Source of the DNA: Cryobacterium sp. PH31-AA6 | Lineage (GTDB): Bacteria; Actinomycetota; Actinomycetes; Actinomycetales; Microbacteriaceae | NCBI RefSeq assembly: GCF_030063195.1 | Contig: NZ_JASISS010000009.1 | Location: 1 to 64,000, forward strand | Length of the DNA stretch: 64,000 bases | Reading direction: 5' to 3' | In this document: in pieces, positions 24,540 through 33,570 of the stretch | Layout of the letters: each line of letters starts with the position of its first letter | Position numbering within the stretch: position 1 is the first letter of the stretch | Program-made: the position numbers and the translations under genes | Notes under the pieces: generated by a model | The model's database searches: none | Seen by the model: only the letters and a program-made list of their open reading frames with translations | What the model was told of the DNA's origin: nothing

Positions 24540-25571
24540 ATGACCGAACCGAACGATGCCAACGATGCACGCGTCGGCCTGTACATCGACTTCGACAACA
24601 TCGTCATCTCGCGCTATCAGCAGCTGCACGGACGCAATGCGTTCCAGCGCGACGGCATCCGCGATTTCGACCGGTCGAGCCGGGATGCCGACCCCGAGGT
24701 CGCCGCACGCCTGGCCGCCGCAACGGTCGATTTCAACGCCATCATCGATTTCGCCGCATCATTTGGGGCCCTCGTCGTCAACCGGGCCTACGCCGACTGG
24801 TCGGTGCCCGTCAACGCGAGCTACCAACGCCAGCTCATGTCCCGAGCCGTGGACCTCACCCAGCTGTTCACCGCGACGACCCGGGGCACCAAGAACGGCG
24901 CCGACATCCGTCTCGCCGTCGACGTGGTGGAAGACCTCTTCCGACTGCCCGATCTGACCCACGTCATCATCGTCGCGGGCGACTCGGACTACATCGCCCT
25001 CGCCCAGAAGTCGAAGCGACTGGGTCGCTACGTCGTGGGCATCGGAGTCGCGGGGTCGACGAGCACGTCGCTCGCGGCGGCCTGCGATGAATTCGAGGAC
25101 TACGACTCGCTCCCCGGAATCGTGAAGGTCGCCGCGACCGCACCCGTCGCCGCGGCTCCCGCCGAGCGGTCCAGGTCTGGCAAGAAGGCTGCGGAGCCCG
25201 CGGAGGAGCCGCCCAAGGCCGCGCCCGTCGAAGCTCGCAGATTCACGACGATCCCGATGTTCTCGCACACCGACGACTCGCAGTTCGACGAGCCGGAACC
25301 GGCCGAGGACATCGACCCGCAGACGGTCGCAACGGAGCTCCTCGTGCGCGCGCTACAGATCGGTCACGCCAAGGGCGACGCCGACGAGTGGCTCAACACG
25401 GGCACGGTCAAGAACCAGATGCGCAGGATGGACCCCTCCTTCAATGAGCGGCCGCTCGGCTACCGCTCCTTCACCGACTTCCTCTCCTCGCGCGGCGACC
25501 TCGCCGAGCTGGTCGAGGACGGTCCGCAACGGCTGATCCGCCTGCGCCCCGAGGGTAACGCCAAGCAATAG
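24540..25571 (+). CDS. NYN-domain (PIN-like) protein with OST-HTH/LOTUS domain
   Basis: A 343-residue protein. Residues about 10-190 are a NYN/LabA-type PIN nuclease domain: VGLYIDFDNI carries the first acidic cluster, NGADIRLAVD the second and VAGDSDYIALA the third. A linker rich in Ala and Pro follows, then about 75 C-terminal residues (from DPQTVATELLVRAL) with the RSFTDFLSSRGDLAEL pattern of OST-HTH/LOTUS RNA-binding domains. A ribonuclease role is likely. AAGGAGCTCACC precedes the ATG at 24540, which sets the start over an upstream ATG at 24459. Confidence 0.88.
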   Translation: MTEPNDANDARVGLYIDFDNIVISRYQQLHGRNAFQRDGIRDFDRSSRDADPEVAARLAAATVDFNAIIDFAASFGALVVNRAYADWSVPVNASYQRQLMSRAVDLTQLFTATTRGTKNGADIRLAVDVVEDLFRLPDLTHVIIVAGDSDYIALAQKSKRLGRYVVGIGVAGSTSTSLAAACDEFEDYDSLPGIVKVAATAPVAAAPAERSRSGKKAAEPAEEPPKAAPVEARRFTTIPMFSHTDDSQFDEPEPAEDIDPQTVATELLVRALQIGHAKGDADEWLNTGTVKNQMRRMDPSFNERPLGYRSFTDFLSSRGDLAELVEDGPQRLIRLRPEGNAKQ

Positions 25572-25628
25572 CGAGGCACTGAACGGCGCGGGCACCCGCC
25601 GAGCCTGGGACTGTGCCACGATGGGCCG

Positions 25629-26102
25629 GTGACGACCAGACTTCAGACAATGCCTCGAGAGCGATTCGATGCGTGGCTGCTGTCCACGCACGAGGACTAC
25701 GTGGCGTCCCGGATCGAATCGGGTGAAACCGAGATCCAGGCCAGGGAAAATGCCGACAGATCATTCGCGGCGAATTTCCCCGGTGGAGAACTGCTCGCCA
25801 CACATCGGGTATTTGACGTCCTCGACGGCGATGAACCGGTGGGCTACCTGTGGATCGGCCCGCAGCCGAACCGCCCGGATGCCTGGTGGGTCTTCGATGT
25901 GGAGATCCTGCCCGCGCTGCGCGGGAAGGGATTCGGACGCCAGGCCATGCTCCTGGGCGAATCGGAGGCGCGCCGTCTGGGTGCCACCTCGATTGGCCTC
26001 AACGTGTTCGGTTACAACACCAACGCTCGGGGTCTCTACGAATCCCTCGGCTACGAAGCCACGGCAATCCAGATGAGCAAGAGCCTGACGCCTGCTCTGT
26101 AG
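25629..26102 (+). CDS. GNAT-family N-acetyltransferase
   Basis: A 157-residue acetyltransferase with VFDVEILPALRGKGFGRQAML as the acetyl-CoA segment and GLNVFGYNTNARGLYESLGY as the C-terminal signature, typical of RimI-like GNATs. The substrate is unknown. The GTG start is preceded by CACGAT at exactly six bases and no Shine-Dalgarno. It is convergent with a small membrane-protein gene. Confidence 0.87.
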   Translation: MTTRLQTMPRERFDAWLLSTHEDYVASRIESGETEIQARENADRSFAANFPGGELLATHRVFDVLDGDEPVGYLWIGPQPNRPDAWWVFDVEILPALRGKGFGRQAMLLGESEARRLGATSIGLNVFGYNTNARGLYESLGYEATAIQMSKSLTPAL

Positions 26103-26143
26103 TCAGGGCCCCGACCGGCGGGAACGTGCGGAAACCGCAGTGG

Positions 26144-26344
26144 TCACGCTCCGAGCAAAACCAGCAGGTGGTAGACGACGTAGGCCGGCCACACGATTGC
26201 CTGGAGCAGCCCCAGGATGACGCCCCAGAATGTGCCGTTCGACAACGACACGAAGTAGATGGCGGCTCCGATATACGCCAGAAGGAATACGAAACCCAGC
26301 GGGCCTTCTCGCACGATCACCCGTCCACGACCATCCGTCGCCAT
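26144..26344 (-). CDS. Small two-helix membrane protein
   Basis: A 66-residue protein with two hydrophobic helices (about 17-34 and 38-64) separated by a short SNGT turn, after a basic N-terminus. GGAGG lies a few bases before the ATG, which supports the reading. Similar tiny membrane proteins are common in related actinobacteria, but I know of no function. It is divergent from the exonuclease gene with 107 bases between starts. Confidence 0.72.
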   Translation of the reverse strand: MATDGRGRVIVREGPLGFVFLLAYIGAAIYFVSLSNGTFWGVILGLLQAIVWPAYVVYHLLVLLGA

Positions 26345-26451
26345 CCGATCCTCCGCTTCCCCACATTCGCAGCCACTCCGTCGCCACCAGGCTAGCCGGA
26401 GCGCCCGGCCTACGACACCCCGGGCGGGCCGCAGTGTGGCATGATGCCGCC

Positions 26452-27396
26452 GTGACCGATCACCGTGAACGCCGCATGCTCCTCGACACCGCCGGACTGT
26501 ACTTCCGTGCGTTCCACGGAGTTCCCGACACCGTGCACGCGCCGAACGGGATGCCCGTGAACGCCGTTCGCGGGCTGCTCGACATGATCGCCGGGCTCGT
26601 CACGGAGTTCCAGCCGAGCGAGATCGTGGCGTGCTGGGACGACGACTGGCGACCGCAGTGGCGCGTGGACCTCATCCCCACCTACAAGAGCCACCGGGTC
26701 GCAGCGATCCAGCCGGTCGATGACGGCCATCCGATCGAGGAGGTACCGGACCTGCTCACACCGCAGATCGCGGTCATCCGCGAGGTGCTCGGCGCGCTCG
26801 GGATCCCGGTGATCGGCGCCCCGCGGCACGAGGCGGACGACGTGATCGGCACGCTAGCCTCGAACTCGCCGCACCCCGTGGATGTCGTCACCGGTGACCG
26901 CGACCTCTTCCAGCTGATCGACGACTCTCGCGAGGTCCGGGTGATTTATACCGGTCGCGGTATGGCCAGGCTGGAGGCGCTGACGGATGCCGCGCTCGAG
27001 GCCAGGTACGGAGTCACCCCGGCACAGTATGCGGACTTCGCGGCCCTGCGCGGGGACGCGTCGGATGGTCTGCCCGGCGTGCCCGGCGTGGGAGAAAAAA
27101 CCGCCGCCTCGCTCCTGTCCAGCTACGGCAGCCTTGACGGGATCGTCGCGGCTGCCGCGGACCCTGCATCCGTGATGGCAGCATCCGTGCGCGCCAGGAT
27201 GCTCGCTGCCGCCGACTACCTGACGGTGGCCCCGGCAGTGGTGAAGGTCGTCCGCGATCTCGAGCTGCCCGGCTTCGACGCCCGCATCCGGTTCGGTACT
27301 CCAGAGCGCACGGCCGAACTGCACCGGCTGGCCACCGAGTGGGGGCTCGGGTCGTCGTTGGAGCGCGCTCGAGTAGCCCTGGCCGCACGGGCGTAG
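26452..27396 (+). CDS. 5'-3' exonuclease (PolI N-terminal/FEN-like)
   Basis: A 314-residue stand-alone flap-type nuclease corresponding to the N-terminal domain of DNA polymerase I. It shows MLLDTAGLYFRAFHGVP, CWDDDWRPQWR, RHEADDVIGTLA and VTGDRDLFQLID (acidic metal ligands), then the H3TH region GDASDGLPGVPGVGEKTA. It would remove RNA primers or 5' flaps during replication and repair. Many actinobacteria carry such an extra copy. The GTG start is preceded by CATGAT at six bases and no Shine-Dalgarno; longer frames upstream would run through the divergent promoter. Confidence 0.92.
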   Translation: MTDHRERRMLLDTAGLYFRAFHGVPDTVHAPNGMPVNAVRGLLDMIAGLVTEFQPSEIVACWDDDWRPQWRVDLIPTYKSHRVAAIQPVDDGHPIEEVPDLLTPQIAVIREVLGALGIPVIGAPRHEADDVIGTLASNSPHPVDVVTGDRDLFQLIDDSREVRVIYTGRGMARLEALTDAALEARYGVTPAQYADFAALRGDASDGLPGVPGVGEKTAASLLSSYGSLDGIVAAAADPASVMAASVRARMLAAADYLTVAPAVVKVVRDLELPGFDARIRFGTPERTAELHRLATEWGLGSSLERARVALAARA

Positions 27397-27571
27397 CTGA
27401 GCCCAGCCCGACAGGCCAGATTTCGTTGCTTTACGCCCCGCTCGCACCACCGAAGTCGAAATGGTCGATGATGGCATGGGCGGTGATCCGCCCGACGACA
27501 GTCCCCCGCACCCGCCGACCAGAGAGCCGCCACCGCATGCCGCGCAACGAGATCGCCCCGGAGGGCGAGCG

Positions 27572-28504
27572 GTGACGGCCGAGAGCCCCGGGCTGCTGGG
27601 CTTCGGCCGCAGCACCTGGTTGAAGCTGGCCTGGGCGCTCCCCCTCGCGATCCTCGCCCTCGCCGCGGTCGTGCTCGCGGCCAGGGGCATTCGCGCCCTG
27701 CCCGATGCCCAGTCCTTCCTGGCCGACTACCCGGGCACCTCACCGCTGCCGGCCGGGGCCCCCGTCGGATTCCCCGCCTGGCTCGCCTGGCAGCACGGCC
27801 TGAACGTATTCTTCCTCCTCTTCATCGTGCGCTCGGGCTGGCAGATCCGCACGGCCGGACGTCCGACAGCGTTCTGGACCCGCCGGAACACCGGCCTCGT
27901 GCGCACGAGGCGAGCCCCCACCCGAATGGGCATCAACGCCTGGCTGCATCTCACCGTCGATCTGCTCTGGGTGGTCAACGGAGTGTTGTTCTACGTTCTG
28001 CTCTTCGCCACCGGCCAGTGGGTGCGGATCGTGCCGGTCAGCTGGGACATTTTCCCGAACGCGGTCTCCGCCGCGCTCCAGTACGCCTCGCTGGGCTGGC
28101 CCGTCGGCGACGGCTGGGTGAACTACAACGCCCTGCAGACCTTGAGCTACTTCAGCATCGTGTTCGTGGCCGCGCCGCTCGCCCTGGCCACCGGCATCCG
28201 CCTGTCACCGCTCTGGACCTCGCGCCGACTCAGCAGGCTGGTTCCGATCACCGCGACGAAGGTCGTTCACGTCGGCGTAATGGTCTTCTTCCTGTTCTTC
28301 ATCGTGGTGCACGTCACGCTGGTTCTCGCGACCGGCGCCCTCCGCAACCTGAACCACATGTACGCGGCGACGAGCGACGACGGCTGGACCGGATTCTGGA
28401 TCTTCGCCGCGTCGCTGGTCGTGATGGTACTGGCCTGGTTCGCGGCCGGTCCACGCTTCCTGCGAGCCGTCGCCTCGCTGGGCGGAACCGTCACGAACCG
28501 CTGA
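27572..28504 (+). CDS. Cytochrome b561-like membrane protein
   Basis: From the GTG at 27572 the product has 310 residues with five or six hydrophobic helices. Possible haem ligands are histidines in LAWQHGLNVFFLLFIV, NAWLHLTVDLLW and KVVHVGVMVFFLFFIVVHVTLV. The pattern matches b-type membrane subunits of molybdopterin or Ni-hydrogenase-type oxidoreductases (PF01292-like), but no catalytic partner is adjacent. GGAGGG lies six bases before the GTG and sets the start; an earlier ATG at 27461 would add a Pro/Asp-rich leader. Its end overlaps the convergent next gene by 14 bases. Confidence 0.78.
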   Translation: MTAESPGLLGFGRSTWLKLAWALPLAILALAAVVLAARGIRALPDAQSFLADYPGTSPLPAGAPVGFPAWLAWQHGLNVFFLLFIVRSGWQIRTAGRPTAFWTRRNTGLVRTRRAPTRMGINAWLHLTVDLLWVVNGVLFYVLLFATGQWVRIVPVSWDIFPNAVSAALQYASLGWPVGDGWVNYNALQTLSYFSIVFVAAPLALATGIRLSPLWTSRRLSRLVPITATKVVHVGVMVFFLFFIVVHVTLVLATGALRNLNHMYAATSDDGWTGFWIFAASLVVMVLAWFAAGPRFLRAVASLGGTVTNR

Positions 28505-29009
28505 TGCCCGCCGCGGGATCGGTGCACCGGGAGACGGAACGAATGATGACCTGTTGGGGGTCTGTGTCGTTCGTGATCGAAACCCGGTAGATCAGCAGCT
28601 GCTCGCCGACGAATTTGAGAGCGAGATTAGCGTGGCTGCCCAGCGTGCGCAGGGTGACGCTCCAGCCCAGGTCTTCATATTTTTCGGTGACGCTCTCGAT
28701 CCACGCATAGCTGTCGAAGTCCGCCCCGACGGTCATCGTGCGGGACACGGAGATCTCCTCGCCGCCGGTTCCGTCCGGACAGTCGGCGGTCTCGCTCGCG
28801 TCCGACGACGTCGTCACGGTGCCGGACGGAAGCGTCGCGGCGATCGAATCGACGTCGACGAGAACTTCCGCGATCACTCCGGCACGGGTGGTGGGCCTGT
28901 CCGTGTGAATGTTCTGGCTGATGATCACGACCACGACCAGGATCACGAGCACCGACACGGCCAACGCAATCGTCGGGCCGACCTTCCAAAACTTTCCCCT
29001 GGTCCCCAT
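28491..29009 (-). CDS. Membrane-anchored exported protein of unknown function
   Basis: A 172-residue protein with one N-terminal membrane helix (about 12-32, VGPTIALAVSVLVILVVVVI) and an exported domain with two cysteines near residues 77 and 162 that could form a disulfide. The body is beta-rich (YAWIESVTEKYEDLGWSVTL). It resembles actinobacterial lipoprotein-sized proteins of unknown function. TAGGCT is six bases upstream of the ATG and no Shine-Dalgarno is present, suggesting a leaderless mRNA. Its 3' end overlaps the convergent cytochrome gene. Confidence 0.7.
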   Translation of the reverse strand: MGTRGKFWKVGPTIALAVSVLVILVVVVIISQNIHTDRPTTRAGVIAEVLVDVDSIAATLPSGTVTTSSDASETADCPDGTGGEEISVSRTMTVGADFDSYAWIESVTEKYEDLGWSVTLRTLGSHANLALKFVGEQLLIYRVSITNDTDPQQVIIRSVSRCTDPAAGISGS

Positions 29010-29092
29010 TCGCGCAGCCTATCGGCCGACCGAGAACAACTGGAGAAACTCCCTCCCAGAGAATGCCGATTTTGCTGGGCTACGATCTTCTG

Positions 29093-30322
29093 GTGCCTCA
29101 CCCGTTACCTTCCCTCCACATCGCGCTCGTCTGCCTGCACACCTCGCCGGGAGCAGAGCCGGGATCCGGTGACGCCGGCGGCATGAATGTCGTCGTGCGG
29201 CAGCAGGCGGAGGCTCTGGCGGCGGCCGGCCACACCGTCGACATCCTGACCCGCCGCTCGTCGTTCGAATTGTCCGGCGACGTACAACTGACCCCGGGGG
29301 TCACCCTGCGATTTCTCGATGCCGGCCCGGCCGAGCCCGTGGCCAAGGGCGACCACGAGGGGTTCATCGAAGAATTCCGGCTGCGGATGAGCACCCTCGG
29401 CCCCTACGACATCTACCACTCCCACCACTGGTTCTCCGGCATGGCGGCTCTGCCACTTGCCGACCTCCGCGGCGTGCCCCATGTGCAGAGCTTCCACAGC
29501 ATCGCGGCCGACGAATCCACCCCACTGTCGGCCGGTGAACGCCCCGAATCCCCTGGGCGGATGGCCGGTGAAGCGTGGCTCGCTCGCGAATCCGACGCCG
29601 TCGTGGCAATCAGCGCAGCCGAGGCCGAAACGGTCATCCACCGCCTCGGCGGCTCGCCGGACCGGGTCGCAATCGTGCCGCCCGGCGTCGACGGCTGCCT
29701 GTTCCGACCGAACGTTCCTAACCCCGATCCCGGCCGCGGCTACGCAATCGTGGCCGCCCGGCTTCAGCCTCTGAAAGGCCTCGACCTCGCGATCGAGGCC
29801 ATCGCCGCGGTCCCTGCCGCGGTGCGCCCCGAGCTGGTCATCGCCGGGGACGCCTCGGCCGACTACGACGGGTACGTCGACGAGCTCAAGGCGCTCGCGG
29901 CTCGGCACGGGATCGAATCCGGCGTGCGGTTCCTCGGTCCGCAGTCCAGGGTCGCCCTGGCCGCCCTGCTGCGCGGTGCCCGCGTGGTGCTCATCCCCTC
30001 GCACTCCGAGACCTTCGGCCTGGTCGCCCTCGAAGGCGCGGCGAGCGGCGTGCCCGTCGTCGCCGCGGCGGCCGGCGGCCTGCGCGAGGCCGTTCTGCAC
30101 GGCGACACCGGGGTGGTGCTCGAGTCGCGCGACCCGGCGGTCTGGGCCGAAGCCGTCACCACGATCCTGTCGGACCCCGGGCTCGCCCAGCGCCTGTCCG
30201 TCGCGGGGCGCGAGCACGCGGAAGACCTCGACTGGCCCCGGTCCGCGGCCGGCCTGCTGGTCGTCTACCGCTCACTCCTCGGCCCCGGTGCCGGCAACCG
30301 CTTGCATCTCGCGATCGCGTGA
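29093..30322 (+). CDS. mshA: D-inositol-3-phosphate glycosyltransferase-like (MshA family), GT4
   Basis: A 409-residue family 4 glycosyltransferase. The N-terminal fold holds TSPGAEPGSGDAGGMNVVVRQ, the conserved start of MshA, and HSHHWFSG; the C-terminal half has VAARLQPLKGLD and SHSETFGLVALEGAASGVPVV, the donor-binding signature. MshA joins GlcNAc to inositol-3-phosphate, the first step of mycothiol synthesis. The gene overlaps a PIG-L deacetylase (MshB-like) by GTGA, which supports the assignment. GTG at 29093 has TACGAT exactly six bases upstream (leaderless); an ATG at 29063 would put that hexamer inside the gene. Confidence 0.85.
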   Translation: MPHPLPSLHIALVCLHTSPGAEPGSGDAGGMNVVVRQQAEALAAAGHTVDILTRRSSFELSGDVQLTPGVTLRFLDAGPAEPVAKGDHEGFIEEFRLRMSTLGPYDIYHSHHWFSGMAALPLADLRGVPHVQSFHSIAADESTPLSAGERPESPGRMAGEAWLARESDAVVAISAAEAETVIHRLGGSPDRVAIVPPGVDGCLFRPNVPNPDPGRGYAIVAARLQPLKGLDLAIEAIAAVPAAVRPELVIAGDASADYDGYVDELKALAARHGIESGVRFLGPQSRVALAALLRGARVVLIPSHSETFGLVALEGAASGVPVVAAAAGGLREAVLHGDTGVVLESRDPAVWAEAVTTILSDPGLAQRLSVAGREHAEDLDWPRSAAGLLVVYRSLLGPGAGNRLHLAIA

Positions 30323-31086
30323 GCGTGCAGGGCCTGGGCGCGTTCGCGCTCTTCGTACACGCCCACCCCGACGATGAGACCATCTCGACCGGGGCGCTGA
30401 TTGCGGAACTGGTCGCGCGGGGCATCCGGGTTTCGCTGCTCACCGCCACTCGCGGCGAGCGGGGCGAAGTCGTTGCGGGTCCGCTCTCCGGCCTTGAAGG
30501 CACCGCCGCACTCACCACGGCGCGTGAACAGGAACTAAGGCTGGCCACGGCCGCACTCGGAGTCTCCGAGCAGTTCTGGCTCGGCGACCCGCCCGCCCGG
30601 GCCGCCGGTCTATCCCCCCGCCGTTACCTGGACTCGGGCATGACCTGGATCCGTCCCGGTCTGGCCGGGCCGGCCGACGATGTCGATGACGATGCCCTCG
30701 CGATTGCCCCGCTCGATGACGTGACGGCGGACGTCGCCGCGCTCGTCGCGGTCCTGAAGCCGGATATCGTCATCGGCTACGACAGCGGCGGGGGCTACGG
30801 TCACCCTGACCATGTGCGGATGCACGATGCCACGCTCGCCGCCTGCCACGCCAGCGGCACGACTTTCGCGGAGATTCTGCACCAGCCCGCAGCCGCCGAA
30901 GAGTGGTTCGAGCTCGATCACCACCTCGCCACGGTGACCGCGGCCCTTCGCTGCCACGCCAGCCAGCTGACCGTTGACGGGGCCGACATTGTGCACTCCG
31001 GCGGGCAGCGGGAGCCCATCACCACCTCGATCGGCCTGCGCGTCATTCCGGCCGATGCTCAGGATTATCAGCAAAAGGGGGTTTGA
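30319..31086 (+). CDS. mshB: PIG-L family deacetylase, MshB-like
   Basis: A 255-residue zinc deacetylase: AHPDDETISTGALIAEL (14-30) supplies two ligands and GGGYGHPDHVRMH the third, in the spacing of MshB/LmbE. MshB removes acetyl from GlcNAc-inositol in mycothiol synthesis. The start GTG lies inside the mshA stop, so the two are coupled, giving an mshA-mshB pair. The protein is shorter than most MshB proteins (about 300), so an MCA-type or other PIG-L function is possible. Confidence 0.78.
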   Translation: MSVQGLGAFALFVHAHPDDETISTGALIAELVARGIRVSLLTATRGERGEVVAGPLSGLEGTAALTTAREQELRLATAALGVSEQFWLGDPPARAAGLSPRRYLDSGMTWIRPGLAGPADDVDDDALAIAPLDDVTADVAALVAVLKPDIVIGYDSGGGYGHPDHVRMHDATLAACHASGTTFAEILHQPAAAEEWFELDHHLATVTAALRCHASQLTVDGADIVHSGGQREPITTSIGLRVIPADAQDYQQKGV

Positions 31087-31093
31087 TTGAGGG

Positions 31094-31666
31094 ATGACCA
31101 GCATTGACACGAACGCGGCACTCGTCATCATCGACGTACAACAGGGATTCGACGAGTCCGAGTGGGGCACCACCGGCAATCTCGACTGTGAGAAGAACGT
31201 CGACGCCCTCGCCGCGGCCTGGGTTGCCACCGGTCGGCCGATCGTCGTCGTGCGCCACGACAGCACGAAGGCCGGATCGTCGCTGCATCCGGGACAGCCG
31301 GGCAATGCGCTCAAGCCGAGCGTCGCCGCGCTTCCCGCCAGCCTTCTGGTGGCCAAGAACGTCAACTCGGCCTTCATCGGCGAACCCGACCTGCACCTGT
31401 GGCTGGGCGGGGAACGCATCCACCAGCTCGTCATCTGCGGCATCCAGACCAACATGTGCGTGGAAACCACGGCCCGTATGGGCGGCAACCTGGGCTACGA
31501 CGTGATCGTCCCGCTGGACGCGACCCGCACCTTCGGCCTGGCGTCGCTGAGCGGGACAGGACCGTCCGCCACCGCAGATGAAGTGATGCGCATGACTGCT
31601 TTGAACCTGGAAGCCGGCGGTTTCGCCACGGTGACGAGCACCGCGGAACTGCTCCCGCTGGTCTGA
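31094..31666 (+). CDS. Isochorismatase-family cysteine hydrolase
   Basis: A 190-residue hydrolase: VIIDVQQGFDE supplies the catalytic Asp, ASLLVAKNVNSAF the Lys, and GIQTNMCVETTARMG the nucleophilic Cys. Members cleave amide or vinyl-ether bonds, as in nicotinamidases and isochorismatases; this one lacks extra domains and its substrate is not evident. It lies eight bases after the mshB-like gene, suggesting co-transcription. A stem-loop follows. Confidence 0.87.
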   Translation: MTSIDTNAALVIIDVQQGFDESEWGTTGNLDCEKNVDALAAAWVATGRPIVVVRHDSTKAGSSLHPGQPGNALKPSVAALPASLLVAKNVNSAFIGEPDLHLWLGGERIHQLVICGIQTNMCVETTARMGGNLGYDVIVPLDATRTFGLASLSGTGPSATADEVMRMTALNLEAGGFATVTSTAELLPLV

Positions 31667-31692
31667 TCTCCGCGCCCTTCCGCGCGGGGATC
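31665..31692 (+). terminator. Stem-loop ending the mshA-mshB unit
   Basis: GATCTCCGCGC pairs with GCGCGGGGATC (one G-U pair) around CCTTCC, starting within the stop codon region of the isochorismatase-like gene. No T-run, but CACTCCTCC follows. Confidence 0.5.
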
Positions 31693-31791
31693 CACTCCTC
31701 CACATTGTGGGTTTGATCAGGTTATCCACACCCCTCGGTTGGCGTCATGGTGCGGGCTGGGAATGTCGGTGGCTGGTCGTAGTGTTCGGGT

Positions 31792-33060
31792 ATGGCCACC
31801 CCGGTGAGTACCTCCCAACAAGAGCTCGGACGGCTCTTCGACGCGGTCGCGGCAGCCGAGAAGGCGATCGCCCAGTGCTTCGCCGCCCGGGCCGAGGCTG
31901 TCGACCGGGCCCGCCGCTACAGCGCCGCGCACGCCGCGGGGATTCCGCTCAGCCTGCAGGCGCGGTGGACCCGGGAGGAGATCGCCGAACGCGAGCTCTC
32001 CAGCGAGCTGGCCGCCACCCTGCGGATCCCGGAGCGCACCGCGGAGAACCTCCTCGCGGAGAGCCGGGCTCTGGCCGATGACCTGCCCGGCACCCGGGCG
32101 GCGTTGGCGGCGGGGCGGATCAGCTACCGGCACGCGCAAACGGTGGTGCAACAGTCCTGGTCGATCCCGGTCGGCGGACTCGCCGCCTTCGAACAGGCGT
32201 TATTGCCCGCGGCGGAGACTCTGACCGTGGCCAAACTCAAGCACAAGGCCCGCCTGTTGCGGGAGCGGCTGCACCCGGAGACGATCACCACCCGGCGGGA
32301 GAGGTCGATCGGGGACCGCACCAGCGGGGTGATCCCCGAGCACGACGGGATGGCGACGCTGTACGTGACGACGGGGGCGGAGCTGGTGCAGGCGATCTTC
32401 CACCGGGCCACCGACCTCGCCACCAGCCTGCAGGGCCCGGGCGAAACGCGCACGCTCAGCCAGATCCGCACCGATGTGCTCAGCGACCTGCTGATCGACG
32501 GGGTCACCCCCACCGGGGTGGGCGCGGGAGTGAAAGCGAGCGTGCAGGTGACCGTGCCGGTCATGACGCTCCTGGGCCACAGTGACGAGCCCGGCTACCT
32601 CGAGGGGTACGGGCCGATCGACGCCGACACGGCCCGGGACCTCGCCTCGCGGGCGCCGAGCTTCACCCGGCTACTCACCCACCCCGAAACCGGGGTGATC
32701 CTCTCCGTCGGCCGAGACCGATACAAGGTCCCCAAACGCATGCGCCGCTTCCTCCGCCTCCGCGACGAAACCTGCCGCTTCGTGGGCTGCAACCGGTCCG
32801 CCCGCAACGCGGAACTCGACCACACCCATGACTGGGCGCTGCTGGGCATGACCGCAGCCGACAACCTCGCCCACCTCTGCACAGCCAGCCACGCCCTGAA
32901 AACCCAAACCCGCTGGACCGTCGCCCAACAACCCGGCGGCATCCTCACCTGGACCTCACCCACCGGGCGCGACTTCACCACCGAACCAGCCACCATCCTC
33001 CCCACCGAACCACCACCGCCGGCGCCGGCGGCAGCTGACTACGACGACGCACCGTTCTGA
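31792..33060 (+). CDS. DUF222 and HNH domain protein
   Basis: A 422-residue protein of the DUF222-HNH type that is multi-copy in many actinobacteria. The long helical DUF222 part occupies about 1-290 (SLQARWTREEIAERELSSEL and so on). A C-terminal HNH nuclease has RDETCRFVGCNRSARNAELDHTHDW and DNLAHLCTASHALKTQTRW. Homologues are sometimes linked to mobile or intein-like elements; the true role is not known. TAGTGT lies six bases before the ATG and there is no Shine-Dalgarno. Confidence 0.9.
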   Translation: MATPVSTSQQELGRLFDAVAAAEKAIAQCFAARAEAVDRARRYSAAHAAGIPLSLQARWTREEIAERELSSELAATLRIPERTAENLLAESRALADDLPGTRAALAAGRISYRHAQTVVQQSWSIPVGGLAAFEQALLPAAETLTVAKLKHKARLLRERLHPETITTRRERSIGDRTSGVIPEHDGMATLYVTTGAELVQAIFHRATDLATSLQGPGETRTLSQIRTDVLSDLLIDGVTPTGVGAGVKASVQVTVPVMTLLGHSDEPGYLEGYGPIDADTARDLASRAPSFTRLLTHPETGVILSVGRDRYKVPKRMRRFLRLRDETCRFVGCNRSARNAELDHTHDWALLGMTAADNLAHLCTASHALKTQTRWTVAQQPGGILTWTSPTGRDFTTEPATILPTEPPPPAPAAADYDDAPF

Positions 33061-33093
33061 GGCCCCGAGCCTGCTCACGCCGGTGTTGATCCG

Positions 33094-33516
33094 CTATCCG
33101 GCCGGCACTCCCGTCATCAGGATCGCCGTGAGCCCGACGAAGGCCACCACGTTCAGCACGACGGTCCCCCAGAATGCCGCCCGGAAGCTCGCCTTCTGCG
33201 TCTTGTGACGGAGGGTCTGCTGGGCGACGATGGCACCCGGCCAGCCCCCAACGACACCCCAAACGAGCAAGGCACTTTCCGACACCCGCCACCGGCCGGC
33301 GGTCGCCGCAGACTTGTCAACCGCATAAGCGACGAAGCAGCCGACGCTCGCGGCGAGGTAGACACCGGCGACCCAGATCGGCAGCGGCCAAACCGCGTTC
33401 ACGACCAGGTAGACCACGAGAAACGCCGGTATTGCGAGATAGGCGCCCGCGCCTGACCCTGATCGTCGCTTCGAGCCCCGAGGCGCCTGCCTAGTGTGTG
33501 TTCTGCCCCGGCCCAT
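33094..33516 (-). CDS. DUF1294 membrane protein
   Basis: A 140-residue protein with about four hydrophobic helices after a basic N-terminus. The DUF1294 signature spans YAVDKSAATAGRWRVSES, GGWPGAIVAQQTLRHKTQKASFRAAFW. In other bacteria this domain is fused to a cold-shock domain; here it stands alone, and the basic 25-residue leader is the only addition. Function is unknown. TACGCT is six bases upstream of the ATG and no Shine-Dalgarno is present. It diverges from the PLP lyase gene. Confidence 0.85.
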   Translation of the reverse strand: MGRGRTHTRQAPRGSKRRSGSGAGAYLAIPAFLVVYLVVNAVWPLPIWVAGVYLAASVGCFVAYAVDKSAATAGRWRVSESALLVWGVVGGWPGAIVAQQTLRHKTQKASFRAAFWGTVVLNVVAFVGLTAILMTGVPAG

Positions 33517-33570
33517 GAGTCGAGCGTAACGTTCCGGCGCGAGATGACCTGCGACCGTAGGTTGGGAGGC

